The translations under genes were made by a program, and so were the position numbers. The notes under the pieces were generated by a model. That model did no database searches. It was given only the letters and a program-made list of their open reading frames with translations, and was not told the DNA's origin. This document shows positions 7,739 to 16,527 of a stretch of DNA of 64,000 bases, one piece after another. This DNA is from Scytonema sp. UIC 10036 (GTDB lineage Bacteria; Cyanobacteriota; Cyanobacteriia; Cyanobacteriales; Nostocaceae). Position 1 is the stretch's first letter. Every line of letters begins with the position of its first letter. The stretch lies in contig NZ_WJFC01000023.1 of NCBI RefSeq assembly GCF_009725235.1, positions 1 to 64,000 on the forward strand. The letters are read 5' to 3'.

Positions 7739-9262
7739 TTAAGATTTTGGATTTTCACTATTATAATTCAAATCCAACTGTTCAGCCGCCCTATAACTTT
7801 TCTCCTGACCGCTGCCATAAACCACACGCAAATTCCCCTCTCCCTCATTCTTCTCTTCTCTGCGCCCTCCGCGCCTCTGCGGTTCATGTTTCCTATCAAC
7901 ACCGCGCCTGCGAGCCGAAGTACCCTCCTCAGTCGTATTCTCCGCCACCACCTCATACAAAACCGCCTGCTTGTTCCCCTCCTTACCCCTTCTCAAAACC
8001 CTTCCCAAACGCTGAATATACTCCCGCGCCGAACCAGTCCCCGACAAAATAATAGCAACAGAAGCAGCAGGCACGTCTACACCCTCATTCAACACGTGAG
8101 AAGCCACCAAAGTCCTATAAACCCCCTCCCGAAATTTCGTTAATATCTCATGTCGTTCCTTCACAGGAGTTTGATGAGTAATTGCAGGAATCAACAAGTC
8201 TTGAGAAATTCGATAAACCGTTGCATTATCAGCAGTAAAAACCAAAACTCGCTCCGGATAATGCTGTGTTAATAAATCTATCAAAATCCGCAACTTCCCA
8301 TCAGTTCCCAAAGCAATTTCCTTAGCTTCACGATGTGCTAGCATTGCCCTACGTCCCGCCTGAGAACGAGCACTCATCTGCACAAATTTTTGCCAACCTT
8401 CCATACTACCCAAAGAAATCTTTGATTCTTTCAAAAAATCATTGCGAGTTTGAATCAGTTGATTGTACTTTTCCCGTTCTTGTTGTGAAAGTTTGACTTT
8501 AATTTGAACAATTTCGTGTTCTGCTAACGCCTTCCCCGCGAGTTCCTCAGCCCTTTTACGATAAACCTCCGGTCCTATTAAGATATTTAAATCCGCATGC
8601 TTACCATCAGTCCGTTCCGGTGTAGCAGATAACCCCAAACGATAGGGTGCGATCGCATATTCAGCAATGACCCGGTTAAAATCTGTTGGTAGGTGGTGAC
8701 ATTCATCAAAAATCAGTAAAGCATAGCGATCGCCAAGGGATTCTGCGTGAATAGCAGCACTATCATAAGTTGACACCAGGATAGGTGTTTTATCGCGAGA
8801 ACCCCCTCCCAACAGTCCCACCTCAGCGTCAGGAAATGCCGCCTTTAAATGAGCATACCACTGGTGCATTAAATCCAGAGTCGGGACAACAATCAGAGTT
8901 GTGCGAGGCGTTGATTGCATTGCCATTTGCGCCAAATAAGTCTTTCCGGCTGCTGTTGGTAGTACCACTACCCCCTGTCTTCCCGCCAACTTCCAAGCTG
9001 CTAGCGCCTCACTTTGGTGGGGATAAGGCTCCATTTCCAGACTGGAAGCCAACTCAACTGGGTAAAACTCTTTAGCCTCGTCAATAAAACTGGTATTTTC
9101 TGCTTGTAGAGCTTCTACCAAAGGACGGTATCGAATGGCTGGAATGCGAAATTTTTCTACCCTGTCATCCCACGTAGCAAAATCCATCCAAGCTTTACCG
9201 CGAGGTGGTGGATGCAAAATTAATGTGCCACGATCGAAAGTTAATGTAGGGGTGCGACCCAT
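7739..9262 (-). CDS. XPB-like superfamily 2 DNA helicase
   Basis: 507 residues. It would unwind DNA in repair together with the DUF790 nuclease. An N-terminal damage-recognition-like segment (MGRTPTLTFDRGTLIL, residues 1-75) precedes Walker A VVLPTAAGKTYLA (about 98), motif II LLIFDECHHLP (about 183), motif III LGLSATPERTDG (about 210) and motif VI QRLGRVLRRG (about 425). The last 60 residues are low complexity (RRRGVDRKHEPQRRGGRREE) because a dispersed repeat (7849-7890) lies in frame. The conserved-looking LRVVYGSGQEKSYRAAEQL resumes after it. The final NSENPKS is encoded by heptamer repeats. Confidence 0.88.
   Translation of the reverse strand: MGRTPTLTFDRGTLILHPPPRGKAWMDFATWDDRVEKFRIPAIRYRPLVEALQAENTSFIDEAKEFYPVELASSLEMEPYPHQSEALAAWKLAGRQGVVVLPTAAGKTYLAQMAMQSTPRTTLIVVPTLDLMHQWYAHLKAAFPDAEVGLLGGGSRDKTPILVSTYDSAAIHAESLGDRYALLIFDECHHLPTDFNRVIAEYAIAPYRLGLSATPERTDGKHADLNILIGPEVYRKRAEELAGKALAEHEIVQIKVKLSQQEREKYNQLIQTRNDFLKESKISLGSMEGWQKFVQMSARSQAGRRAMLAHREAKEIALGTDGKLRILIDLLTQHYPERVLVFTADNATVYRISQDLLIPAITHQTPVKERHEILTKFREGVYRTLVASHVLNEGVDVPAASVAIILSGTGSAREYIQRLGRVLRRGKEGNKQAVLYEVVAENTTEEGTSARRRGVDRKHEPQRRGGRREEKNEGEGNLRVVYGSGQEKSYRAAEQLDLNYNSENPKS
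7849..7890. repeat. Dispersed repeat inside the XPB-like coding sequence
   Basis: CTCTGCGCCCTCCGCGCCTC followed by TGCGGTTCATG, the unit usually found between genes (compare 7661, 50582, 63775). It is in frame and encodes the Arg-rich segment near residue 460 of the helicase. Confidence 0.8.
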
Positions 9263-9388
9263 ATAAGTGCTTTTTCCTACTTTTGGGACTGGGAGCTAGG
9301 GACTAGAGACTGAGGATTGGGAAACAATCCAGTTACCAGTCTCCTGTACCGAGTTCCTTCATTAAATATTAATAACGTAATTATCCGT

Positions 9389-10708
9389 ATGATAAATCGG
9401 AACGGCTTAGATAAAACACAAGTTAATGCGTTTATCAACCAGATCAAATCACATTGGAAAAGACCGCCCAGTCTTTTTGACTCCTACAACGCCCAGCGCC
9501 ATCGCTTTACCCTCAAGCGGCTGCAGCTACAAGCGCAGGTTATGCTAATTGTTGGTTTAACAGTGATTGCGTTTTTCTTGTGGCTTAACGTACAACCCTC
9601 AGGTAAATTGTCCGCCCTCACTCTCGGAGTTTTTATAGAAATAATCATCGGCACTTGTTGGTTTTTATCCAAAACTCAATTCGGTTACCGCCATCCTCAC
9701 TTTATCTTTTTGACTTTAAGTTGGTCTGTAACTTGTATCAATCAAATTGGAACTGCATTACTTTTCCATGCTGTTGAGCCAAGAATAGGTATTTGGAATT
9801 TAATGTTTCTCACTCAAGCAACAATCGTTCCTGTTCTATGGCATCTCCATACGATCTCTCAAATAGGAACTATCATTTGTTACTTGACATTGTACGGGCT
9901 GTTTCAGCCTACTTTAAAATATCCATTTTCCTATTATACCGAACAAGGACTGTATTTATTTTGGACTTGCGTTATTTGTAACGTGTCTATTTATTTTTAT
10001 GATAAGTTACGAAAGGAAGAATTTCACACTCGCAAAGATTTAGAAGTTGCTCGGGAAAAGTCCGAGAAGTTATTACTCAATATTTTGCCAGAAACTATTG
10101 CAGCAAGACTCAAGCACCAGCGCACCACAATCGCCGATCATTTCCATGAAGTGACAGTTTTGTTTGCAGATATTGTTGGCTTTACAGAACTTTCAAGTAG
10201 TACCTCTCCAACAAAATTAGTCGAGTTACTCAACGAAATTTTTTCCAAATTTGACAAATTAGCAGAACAGCATGGAGTCGAAAAAATTAAAACAATCGGA
10301 GATGCTTACATGGCTGTAGCTGGATTACCCATTCCACGTAGCGACCATGCAGTCACAATGGCTAAGATGGCATTAGATATGCAACGTAGCATACAACAGT
10401 TTAACAAAGAAAGAGATTTGTCGTTCCGCATCCGAATTGGTATTAGTACCGGACCTGTGGTAGCGGGTGTAATTGGTTTGAAGAAATTTACTTATGACCT
10501 TTGGGGAGATACGGTTAATACAGCGAGTCGAATGGAGTCTCACGGAATAGCCGACTGCATTCAAGTTTGTGAAGCAAGTTATGAGCGCTTAAAAGATAAA
10601 TTCTTGCTCGAAAAGCGGGGTTTAATCCCCGTGAAAGGCAAAGGAAAGATGATGACGTATTTACTGAAAGAAGAAAATAGGGAATGGGGAATAGGGAATG
10701 GGGAATAG
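9389..10708 (+). CDS. Membrane-bound class III adenylate cyclase
   Basis: About 439 residues from ATG 9389. A TTG at 9317 is in frame but lies in a GGGACT-type repeat. The product makes cAMP from ATP. Six hydrophobic segments (about residues 45-205) anchor it. The cyclase domain (about 250-430) has the metal Asp residues in VTVLFADIVGFTELS and TIGDAYMAVAG, the ATP-selecting Lys in VEKIKTIGD and Asp in TYDLWGDTVNTASRM, with the catalytic Asn and Arg in the latter. Such an enzyme can supply ligand for cyclic-nucleotide-binding proteins, but a link to the domain at 20924 is only inference. The last residues (REWGIGNGE) come from a heptamer repeat running over the stop codon. Confidence 0.88.
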   Translation: MINRNGLDKTQVNAFINQIKSHWKRPPSLFDSYNAQRHRFTLKRLQLQAQVMLIVGLTVIAFFLWLNVQPSGKLSALTLGVFIEIIIGTCWFLSKTQFGYRHPHFIFLTLSWSVTCINQIGTALLFHAVEPRIGIWNLMFLTQATIVPVLWHLHTISQIGTIICYLTLYGLFQPTLKYPFSYYTEQGLYLFWTCVICNVSIYFYDKLRKEEFHTRKDLEVAREKSEKLLLNILPETIAARLKHQRTTIADHFHEVTVLFADIVGFTELSSSTSPTKLVELLNEIFSKFDKLAEQHGVEKIKTIGDAYMAVAGLPIPRSDHAVTMAKMALDMQRSIQQFNKERDLSFRIRIGISTGPVVAGVIGLKKFTYDLWGDTVNTASRMESHGIADCIQVCEASYERLKDKFLLEKRGLIPVKGKGKMMTYLLKEENREWGIGNGE

Positions 10709-10835
10709 GGAATGGGGTTGACAACGTACTGAAATTGATTGTTAAGAAATCATTATTTTTTTAAAAGTATTTATAAATATACAACAAAATTCAAGCTAAT
10801 TTGTCGCTAAAATTTATACAAACTTAATGTTATAA

Positions 10836-11063
10836 CTAGTGGTCCACCGCATAAGTTTTGATGGGCTGTCACCTCGTTCCCAGGCTCCGCCTGGGAATGC
10901 CTTACTAGAGGCGGAGCCTCTGCTCCACTACAGAGTGCGAGGCGGAGCCTCCTGTGCTCCACTACAGAGTGCGAGGCGGAGCCTCGCTGTCTGCGTTCCC
11001 AGGCGAAGCCTGGGAACGAGAGTCGGGGATCTACCCATCAAAATTAATGTGGTAGACCATTAG
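10836..11063. mobile_element. 228-bp MITE-like element
   Basis: Bases 10836-10868 and 11031-11063 form a 33-bp inverted repeat with 26 matches (core TTTTGATGGG, outer end CTA). Between them is an array of GGCGGAGCCTC and TTCCCAGGCTCCGCCTGGGA modules, with ACTACAGAGTGCGAGGCGGA present twice. It has no coding capacity; a frame through it is only repeat. No clear target duplication. Confidence 0.7.
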
Positions 11064-11117
11064 AGAGGCAAAAAAAACACAAATGTATAACAAAGTATAA
11101 ATTCTTGCTTTCCGTTC

Positions 11118-11149
11118 GTAGTTGCGCTTTAGCGCTAAAGCGCAACTAC
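11118..11149. repeat. Perfect 32-bp palindrome
   Basis: GTAGTTGCGCTTTAGC followed by its exact reverse complement. It lies 77 bases upstream of the preferred histidine-kinase start. The outer arms match the hairpin at 19346-19379. Confidence 0.9.
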
Positions 11150-11226
11150 AAACCAGTAATTATTATCTGCAAAAATTTAAATATGAAAAAGTTAACTTGG
11201 CTATCTGCAACAAAGGAGAACCGACA

Positions 11227-13572
11227 TTGAAAGGAACTAAGCCTTATTTGATGACCACCTTGGCTGTAGGTAGCGCTTTAACACTGACATTACTACTACA
11301 GTCAATGTTAACGCCAACCTTGTTCCAACTCTTTTTCGCAGCTGTCGCAATTAGTACCAGGTACGGCGGAATGGAATCAGGTGTGTTAGCTACTGTATTG
11401 TCAAGCTTAGCTATTGGTTATTTTTTCATCAAACCTATATATTCACTAGATATTTTAACCGTTGACAATCTTTTTCAATTAAGTACGTTTATTCTTGTTT
11501 CAATACTGATTAGCTCGCTCAACTTAGAGTTACGTAATGCAAAACAGCACCTTGAGATAAGCGTTCAGAAGTTACGCTCAAGTGAGACAAGGTTTAGACG
11601 GCTCGTTGAATCTAATATATTTGGTGTTGCTTTTGGCGATTCGAGTGGCGGTATCCACTATGCCAATGATTATTTTCTAAAAATGGTGGGATATACTTCA
11701 GAGGATTTACACTCAGGAAAAGTGCGTTGGGACTCTATGACACCCCCAGAATATAGGCAAACAGATGCAAAAAAAATAGAAGAATCAAAAAAAAATGGAA
11801 TTGCTACTCCTTACGAGAAGGAATATATTTGTAAAGATGGCAGCCGCGTACCAATTCTTATTGGTGGTGTGATAGTTGAGGAACCAGAGACACATGAAAC
11901 AGAAATGATAGCATTTGCTCTGGATTTAAGCAATGTCTACGACGAGCTTCGCTTACGCAAACAGGTAGAAGAAGCGCTGCAACAGCGAGAAGAACAGATG
12001 CGTCTGATTACAAATGCTGTACCCGCACTCATTTCATACGTTGATGCTCAACAAAGATATCGTTTCAATAATAGAGGCTATGAAGAATGGCACGGAATTT
12101 CCGCGTCAGATATTTATGGCAAAACAATTCAAGAAGTTGTGGGTGAGTCAGTTTATGAATCAATTCGTCCGTATGTAGAAGCTGTTTTGTCAGGAGAATA
12201 CGTAACTTACGAAAGTAAATTACAGTACATAGATGGTGTAAGCCGTTATGTAAACATCTCTTATGTTCCCCAATTCAATTCTCATGAAGTCGTAGGATTT
12301 GTTGCCCTGATTCAAAATATTACAGAGCGCAAGCAGGCAGAAATTGCTTTGAAAGAAAGTAAAGAACGGTTTCGCCAACTTGCAGAAAAAGCCGAAGCCA
12401 CCAACCGGATAAAAGATGAGTTTTTAGCCACACTCTCACACGAACTCCGCACCCCTCTAAACGCCATGCTTGGTTGGACGCAACTTCTTAGAACCCGAAA
12501 GTTTGATGAAAATACGACGGCTATTGCTTTAGAAACAATCGATCGCAATACTAAATTATTAGCAACACTGATTGAAGATGTTTTAGATGTATCAAGAATT
12601 ATTACAGGGAAACTGCGCTTGGAGGTTCGTCCAGTAAAACTTGTACCCGTGGTCCTTTCAGCGATCGACACAGTACGTTCAGCGGCTGTTGCTAAAGACA
12701 TTACGATCGCATCTTTTTTAGACCCCTCTGTTGGTGTCGTTTTAGGTGATAGCAATCGCTTGCAACAAATTGTCTGGAATTTACTTTCCAACGCTGTTAA
12801 GTTTACATCTCGCGGTGGTAAGGTTGAGGTGAAATTATCTTTAGAAGAGAGTCAGTGGGGAAAAACTCAACAATCAGCGCTGATTGAAGTTAAGGATACA
12901 GGAGAAGGAATTGCTCCCGAATTTTTACCTTACGTCTTTGAGCGCTTCCGTCAAGCTGATAGCTCAAGTACGCGATCGCATGGGGGACTGGGATTGGGTT
13001 TAGCGATCGTTCGCCATCTGGTAGAATTGCATGGTGGTACAGTTCGCGTCGAGAGCCTCGGAATTGGGCAAGGTGCAACATTTATTGTGAGTTTACCTCT
13101 GAAAGCAGGGGAAGAAGGGGAGAGTGGGAGAGTAGCGGAAATAGAAAAATTGCTATCCACTCATCCTCCTGTTCCCCAATCACCCCATCCGCTCTATGGT
13201 TTGCAGGTTCTAGTCGTGGATGATGAGCCAGATGCGCGTCAGCTAATTACCACAGCATTGGAACAATATAAAGCAACCGTCATGGCAGTAGCAACTGCTA
13301 CAGAAGCATTTGAGGCGCTGCAACAATTTCAACCAGATGTACTGGTGAGTGATATTTCTATGCCACAAGAAGATGGCTACTCCTTGATTCGTAGAATTAG
13401 AGCATTAAGTGAAGAGAGTGGCGGGCGAACTCCTGCAGTAGCGCTAACAGCATATGCTAGAGCAGAAGACTGCGATCGAGCACTGCTTGCAGGTTTTCAA
13501 CTTCACGTTCCCAAGCCAGTTAACCCAGATGAATTAGCAACAGTTATTGCTAATCTCGTTGGGCAAATGTAA
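11227..13572 (+). CDS. Hybrid histidine kinase (DUF4118-like TM, two PAS, HisKA, HATPase, receiver)
   Basis: TTG at 11227 is preferred because AAAGGAG lies 8 bases upstream, giving 781 residues. An earlier TTG lies inside a palindrome. In order: a short multi-TM KdpD-like segment (about residues 8-105), two PAS domains (about 125-240 and 260-380), the phospho-acceptor His in FLATLSHELRTPLNAML (about 402), ATPase N and G boxes NLLSNAVKFT, DTGEGIAPEFLPYVFERF and GGLGLGLAIV, then a receiver with VLVVDDEPDARQ, the phospho-acceptor Asp in VLVSDISMPQEDG and ALTAYA. It senses an unknown signal at the membrane. The receiver suggests onward phosphotransfer, but no separate regulator is adjacent. Confidence 0.9.
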   Translation: MKGTKPYLMTTLAVGSALTLTLLLQSMLTPTLFQLFFAAVAISTRYGGMESGVLATVLSSLAIGYFFIKPIYSLDILTVDNLFQLSTFILVSILISSLNLELRNAKQHLEISVQKLRSSETRFRRLVESNIFGVAFGDSSGGIHYANDYFLKMVGYTSEDLHSGKVRWDSMTPPEYRQTDAKKIEESKKNGIATPYEKEYICKDGSRVPILIGGVIVEEPETHETEMIAFALDLSNVYDELRLRKQVEEALQQREEQMRLITNAVPALISYVDAQQRYRFNNRGYEEWHGISASDIYGKTIQEVVGESVYESIRPYVEAVLSGEYVTYESKLQYIDGVSRYVNISYVPQFNSHEVVGFVALIQNITERKQAEIALKESKERFRQLAEKAEATNRIKDEFLATLSHELRTPLNAMLGWTQLLRTRKFDENTTAIALETIDRNTKLLATLIEDVLDVSRIITGKLRLEVRPVKLVPVVLSAIDTVRSAAVAKDITIASFLDPSVGVVLGDSNRLQQIVWNLLSNAVKFTSRGGKVEVKLSLEESQWGKTQQSALIEVKDTGEGIAPEFLPYVFERFRQADSSSTRSHGGLGLGLAIVRHLVELHGGTVRVESLGIGQGATFIVSLPLKAGEEGESGRVAEIEKLLSTHPPVPQSPHPLYGLQVLVVDDEPDARQLITTALEQYKATVMAVATATEAFEALQQFQPDVLVSDISMPQEDGYSLIRRIRALSEESGGRTPAVALTAYARAEDCDRALLAGFQLHVPKPVNPDELATVIANLVGQM

Positions 13573-13659
13573 TTTTCTTTAATTATGTACAATGGGACTA
13601 AAAGTAAAAATATTGTAGTACAAGCTTGTAACCTACTGAATTTTGAGCAAGAGGAAAAC

Positions 13660-13908
13660 ATGAGCATTGTCATATCAGATGAAACTTTGCATGCTAGTGG
13701 AATGACAGAAGCCGAATTTAAACAGGAAGTTGCACTGTTGCTGTTTGAGTCAGGCAAACTTTCCCTTGGATACGCTAGCAAGTTAGCAGAAATGGATAGA
13801 ATAAGGTTTCAACAATTGCTTCAAGAGCGCAAAATTCCCTTATATTCTTATGAGATAGAAGATTTTGAACTCGATTTGAAGAATTTACGGGAGTTAGGTA
13901 GATTGTGA
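13660..13908 (+). CDS. UPF0175 family protein, predicted antitoxin
   Basis: 82 residues from ATG 13660, preceded by GAGG. The sequence GMTEAEFKQEVALLLFESGK then LSLGYASKLAEMDRIRFQQL is the UPF0175 pattern, with a predicted helix-turn-helix. The C-terminal half (SYEIEDFELDLKNL) would contact the partner. Its stop overlaps the start of the DUF3368 gene, so the two are translationally coupled, the normal arrangement for this module. Confidence 0.85.
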   Translation: MSIVISDETLHASGMTEAEFKQEVALLLFESGKLSLGYASKLAEMDRIRFQQLLQERKIPLYSYEIEDFELDLKNLRELGRL

Positions 13909-14402
13909 TTGTTATCAGTGATACTTCGCCAATCACCAGTCTTGCTGCTGTTGGTCAATTAGATATACTTCGCCGATTATATACTAGAATCCTAATTCCA
14001 GATGCCGTTTATCGAGAACTAACAGATACATCTACAATTGTTCCAGGTGCTACTGAAGTAGAGACGTTGGATTGGATTGAGGTACGACAGGTAACAAACC
14101 GTTCTTTGATCGCAACTCTGTTAGAGCAACAATTGGACGAAGGTGAATGTGAAGCCATAGCTTTAGCGATTGAACTTAATGCAGAACTGCTACTTATTGA
14201 CGAACGGCGAGGAAGATCGCAAGCTGATAGATTAGGATTGCGAATTACTGGGTTGTTAGGCGTTTTGATTGAAGCCAAACAAAAAGGTTTGATTGTAGCT
14301 GTTAAACCTGTGATGGATGGGTTGATCGCAATAGCGGGATTTAGAGTTGCAGATGCTTTATATACTCATATTTTACAAATTGTGGGGGAGTCGTTGAGGT
14401 GA
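13905..14402 (+). CDS. DUF3368 PIN-like protein, predicted VapC-type toxin
   Basis: 165 residues, starting at a GTG that overlaps the previous stop by 4 bases. It begins MIVISDTSPITSLAAVGQLD, with the first PIN-domain Asp. DEGECEAIALAIELNAELLLIDERRGR carries the central acidic residues, and GLLGVLIEAKQKGLI follows. PIN proteins of this kind are predicted Mg-dependent ribonucleases held in check by the UPF0175 partner. All acidic positions look intact, so this pair appears functional, unlike the HigBA pair just downstream. Confidence 0.85.
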   Translation: MIVISDTSPITSLAAVGQLDILRRLYTRILIPDAVYRELTDTSTIVPGATEVETLDWIEVRQVTNRSLIATLLEQQLDEGECEAIALAIELNAELLLIDERRGRSQADRLGLRITGLLGVLIEAKQKGLIVAVKPVMDGLIAIAGFRVADALYTHILQIVGESLR

Positions 14403-14474
14403 AAGGAGAACTTTATTAAATTTTTATTAAATAATAAATATGAAAAAATTTTGTAGAAAATGCATTTAATTTAA

Positions 14475-14759
14475 ATTCGTAACCTTCGCTCTGATGCTGC
14501 ACGATATTCCGATGTCAAAAAGCAAATTGATGACTGGTATGCAACGATTAAGAAGGCTGAGTGGCAAAACTTAGAAGATGTTCGTACAATCTACCGGGAG
14601 GCTGAAGCTGTTAGCAATTTTACTATCTTGAATCTTAAAGGAAATGAATAACGCTTGATTGTTGGTATCGACTATGAAAACCAAGTCGTTTACTACAAAT
14701 ATTTTCTAACATATGCTGAGTACAACAAAAACAAGTGGAAAAATGACCCTTACTTTTGA
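14475..14759 (+). pseudogene. HigB-type toxin, no start and internal stop
   Basis: The reading gives NLRSDAARYSDVKKQIDDWY, then ATIKKAEWQNLEDVRTIYRE and ILNLKGNE, a TAA at 14649-14651, and RLIVGIDYENQVVYYKYFLT, then YAEYNKNKW. This is the HigB mRNA-interferase pattern, where GN-x-YRL is normal, so the TAA most simply replaces the Tyr codon. The N-terminal MH(I/V)I start region is missing, with an in-frame stop just before 14475. The toxin should be dead. Confidence 0.8.
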
Positions 14760-15042
14760 CCAAACTGCTTATCGCAATCTATTGGCTGAAGTCGCTTCGG
14801 GAGCGATTGAAACAGAAGAAGAATACGAACGTGTTTTGAAAGTAGTGGAGCAGCTAACCTTTAAGAAGAATCGCACGACTGAGGAACAAGCTCTACACAA
14901 GCTATTAGTAATACTGATTGAGGCGTATGAGACACAAAACTACCCTATGGATCGATCTGCGCCTCATGAAATTCTCCAACACATTATGGAAGTCAGTGGA
15001 ATCAGTCAAGCTGACTTAGTCAATATTATTGGTTATAACTGA
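14743..15042 (+). pseudogene. higA: HigA-type antitoxin, truncated inside the HTH domain
   Basis: From ATG 14743 it reads MTLTFDQTAYRNLLAEV, overlapping the toxin remnant by 17 bases. The N-terminal helical part is intact. The XRE-type helix-turn-helix starts (ILQHIMEVSGISQADLVNII) but ends at GYN, so the recognition helix and about 30 further residues are absent. It could still bind a toxin but should not bind the operator. With the toxin also broken, the pair is a relic. Confidence 0.75.
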
Positions 15043-15462
15043 GATTTTTAAAGTATATGAAAAAAGGTCTTAAGATTAAACACAAAATCTGTTAAATTTC
15101 CTTGTCATCTGATTTGTGGTGTCGAAGTCGAAGATACCAGTGGTACAGAAAGAGGAATAGCTTTTTATCCCAGGTTGATTCTAGCATCTGTCTACTGGCG
15201 AATTCCTCTGAATTCTGATGGTCAATATCAGAGTGCTATAAGAATTGCTGAAATAATGGCACAATTTCTAGAAATTCCTTATTTTTCTGCAAAATCCAAA
15301 GCACGACCTCAAAAAATTGATTTGGGAATGTCATACCAATCCTAAAATTGGCTGTTTTCTTGGCAATATCTTGAGGATAAAATTGAGCGTTTACGGCAAC
15401 AGTTAAACATAAATCCTCATGATGCAAACACTTAACAAGATTTAGCGATTTCGCTATAATAC
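15043..15462. other. Decayed coding remnant, unidentified
   Basis: A plus-strand frame at about 15090-15345 reads GVEVEDTSGTERGIAFYPRL and RIAEIMAQFLEIPYF before a stop. It has protein-like composition but no usable start and no family I recognise. It probably belongs to the same degraded stretch as the HigBA and DUF4351 fragments on either side. Confidence 0.4.
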
Positions 15463-15651
15463 TTGATTATACGACTACTCAATCGTCGTCTTGGTGAGAT
15501 TGAAGCCCCAGTTGTTGAGCAAATTCGCAAATTACCTGTTCAACAGTTAGAAGAATTAGTAGAAGCATTGCTGGATTTTTCAACTGTAGCTGATTTAGAA
15601 CAATGGATACAAAATAGACCAATGGCTATAGAATCACAACCAGGTGAATAG
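15463..15651 (+). pseudogene. DUF4351 C-terminal fragment
   Basis: 62 codons reading RLLNRRLGEIEAPVVEQIRK and LPVQQLEELVEALLDF. DUF4351 normally forms the C-terminal tail of Rpn/PD-(D/E)XK transposase-like nucleases in cyanobacteria. The nuclease body is absent: a stop precedes the only possible start, a TTG. It is most likely a leftover, though a small standalone protein cannot be excluded. Confidence 0.65.
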
Positions 15652-15774
15652 CTTGATGCTTTGTCAGTGATGGGCATTCTACCAAGATGCCCGATTCCTT
15701 TTCCCATCAGATAGAATATCATAAAACATGGAATAAATCAGTATTCTGCTATTCTATTGATGGAGAGTACTTTT

Positions 15775-16398
15775 ATGAGTGTTCAAACAGCATACGATGA
15801 TTGGTCAGACACCTATGACACTGACGAAAATCTAACACGAGATTTGGATCGAACGGTCACTAGAGAAACCTTGATTGGTTTGAATTGTAGATCGGTGGTT
15901 GAGATTGGCTGTGGTACAGGTAAAAACACTCTTTTTCTCTCACAAATTGTTGAAAAAGTCCATGCTATCGATTTTTCAGCATCTATGCTTGAAAAAGCTA
16001 AAGCGAAAGTGAATTCAGATAATGTGATATTTTCGGTAGGGGACATCACGAAGCAATGGTCTTGTGAGAATGAGTCGGCTGATTTGATAACCTGCAATCT
16101 TGTTCTAGAACATATAACAGATCTCTCTTTTGTATTTTCAGAGGCATCCCGTGTATTGGTCAAAGGAGGGTACTTCTTTATATCTGAGCTACATCCCTTT
16201 AAACAATATGGAGGGACAAAAGCTAATTTTAAAAGGAATCAAGAAAGAGTTGAAATTTCAGCATTTGTGCATCACATATCAGATTATATTAGTACGGCAA
16301 AAGATTGTGGTTTCATTCTTGAGGACTTCAAAGAATGGTGGCACGAGCAAGATCTAGATAAACCACCAAGAATTGCTTCATTCTTATTCAAAAAGTAA
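15775..16398 (+). CDS. Class I SAM-dependent methyltransferase
   Basis: About 207 residues from ATG 15775. This start is favoured over TTG 15757 and ATG 15760 because GGAGAG lies 7 bases upstream and SVQTAYDDWSDTYD is a typical N-terminus. The SAM-binding motif I is VVEIGCGTGKNTLFL (about residue 42). The acidic motif is VHAIDFSASMLEKA, and LITCNLVLEHI is motif IV. The substrate is unknown; it resembles the UbiE/BioC-like group. There is no operon partner. Confidence 0.85.
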   Translation: MSVQTAYDDWSDTYDTDENLTRDLDRTVTRETLIGLNCRSVVEIGCGTGKNTLFLSQIVEKVHAIDFSASMLEKAKAKVNSDNVIFSVGDITKQWSCENESADLITCNLVLEHITDLSFVFSEASRVLVKGGYFFISELHPFKQYGGTKANFKRNQERVEISAFVHHISDYISTAKDCGFILEDFKEWWHEQDLDKPPRIASFLFKK

Positions 16399-16527
16399 AG
16401 GCAATGCAAAAAGCGCGATTGCACAATCCAATTTCTACAAATTTCTTTGGAATTTTCAGTTATTGAACGCCCTTAATCTCTTATTGTACTAGTGAATACA
16501 CTTTACAGTGAAAATGCAAAAAAACAT

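Noticed and set aside
9317..9388. Longer start for the adenylate cyclase (TTG)
   Set aside because: It falls in GGGACT/GAGACT repeat sequence without a ribosome site; ATG 9389 is better.
10839..11063. 74-codon open frame
   Set aside because: It lies wholly inside the MITE and is built from palindromic modules.
11122..11226. Longer start for the histidine kinase (TTG)
   Set aside because: It lies within a perfect palindrome; the TTG at 11227 has an AAAGGAG site.
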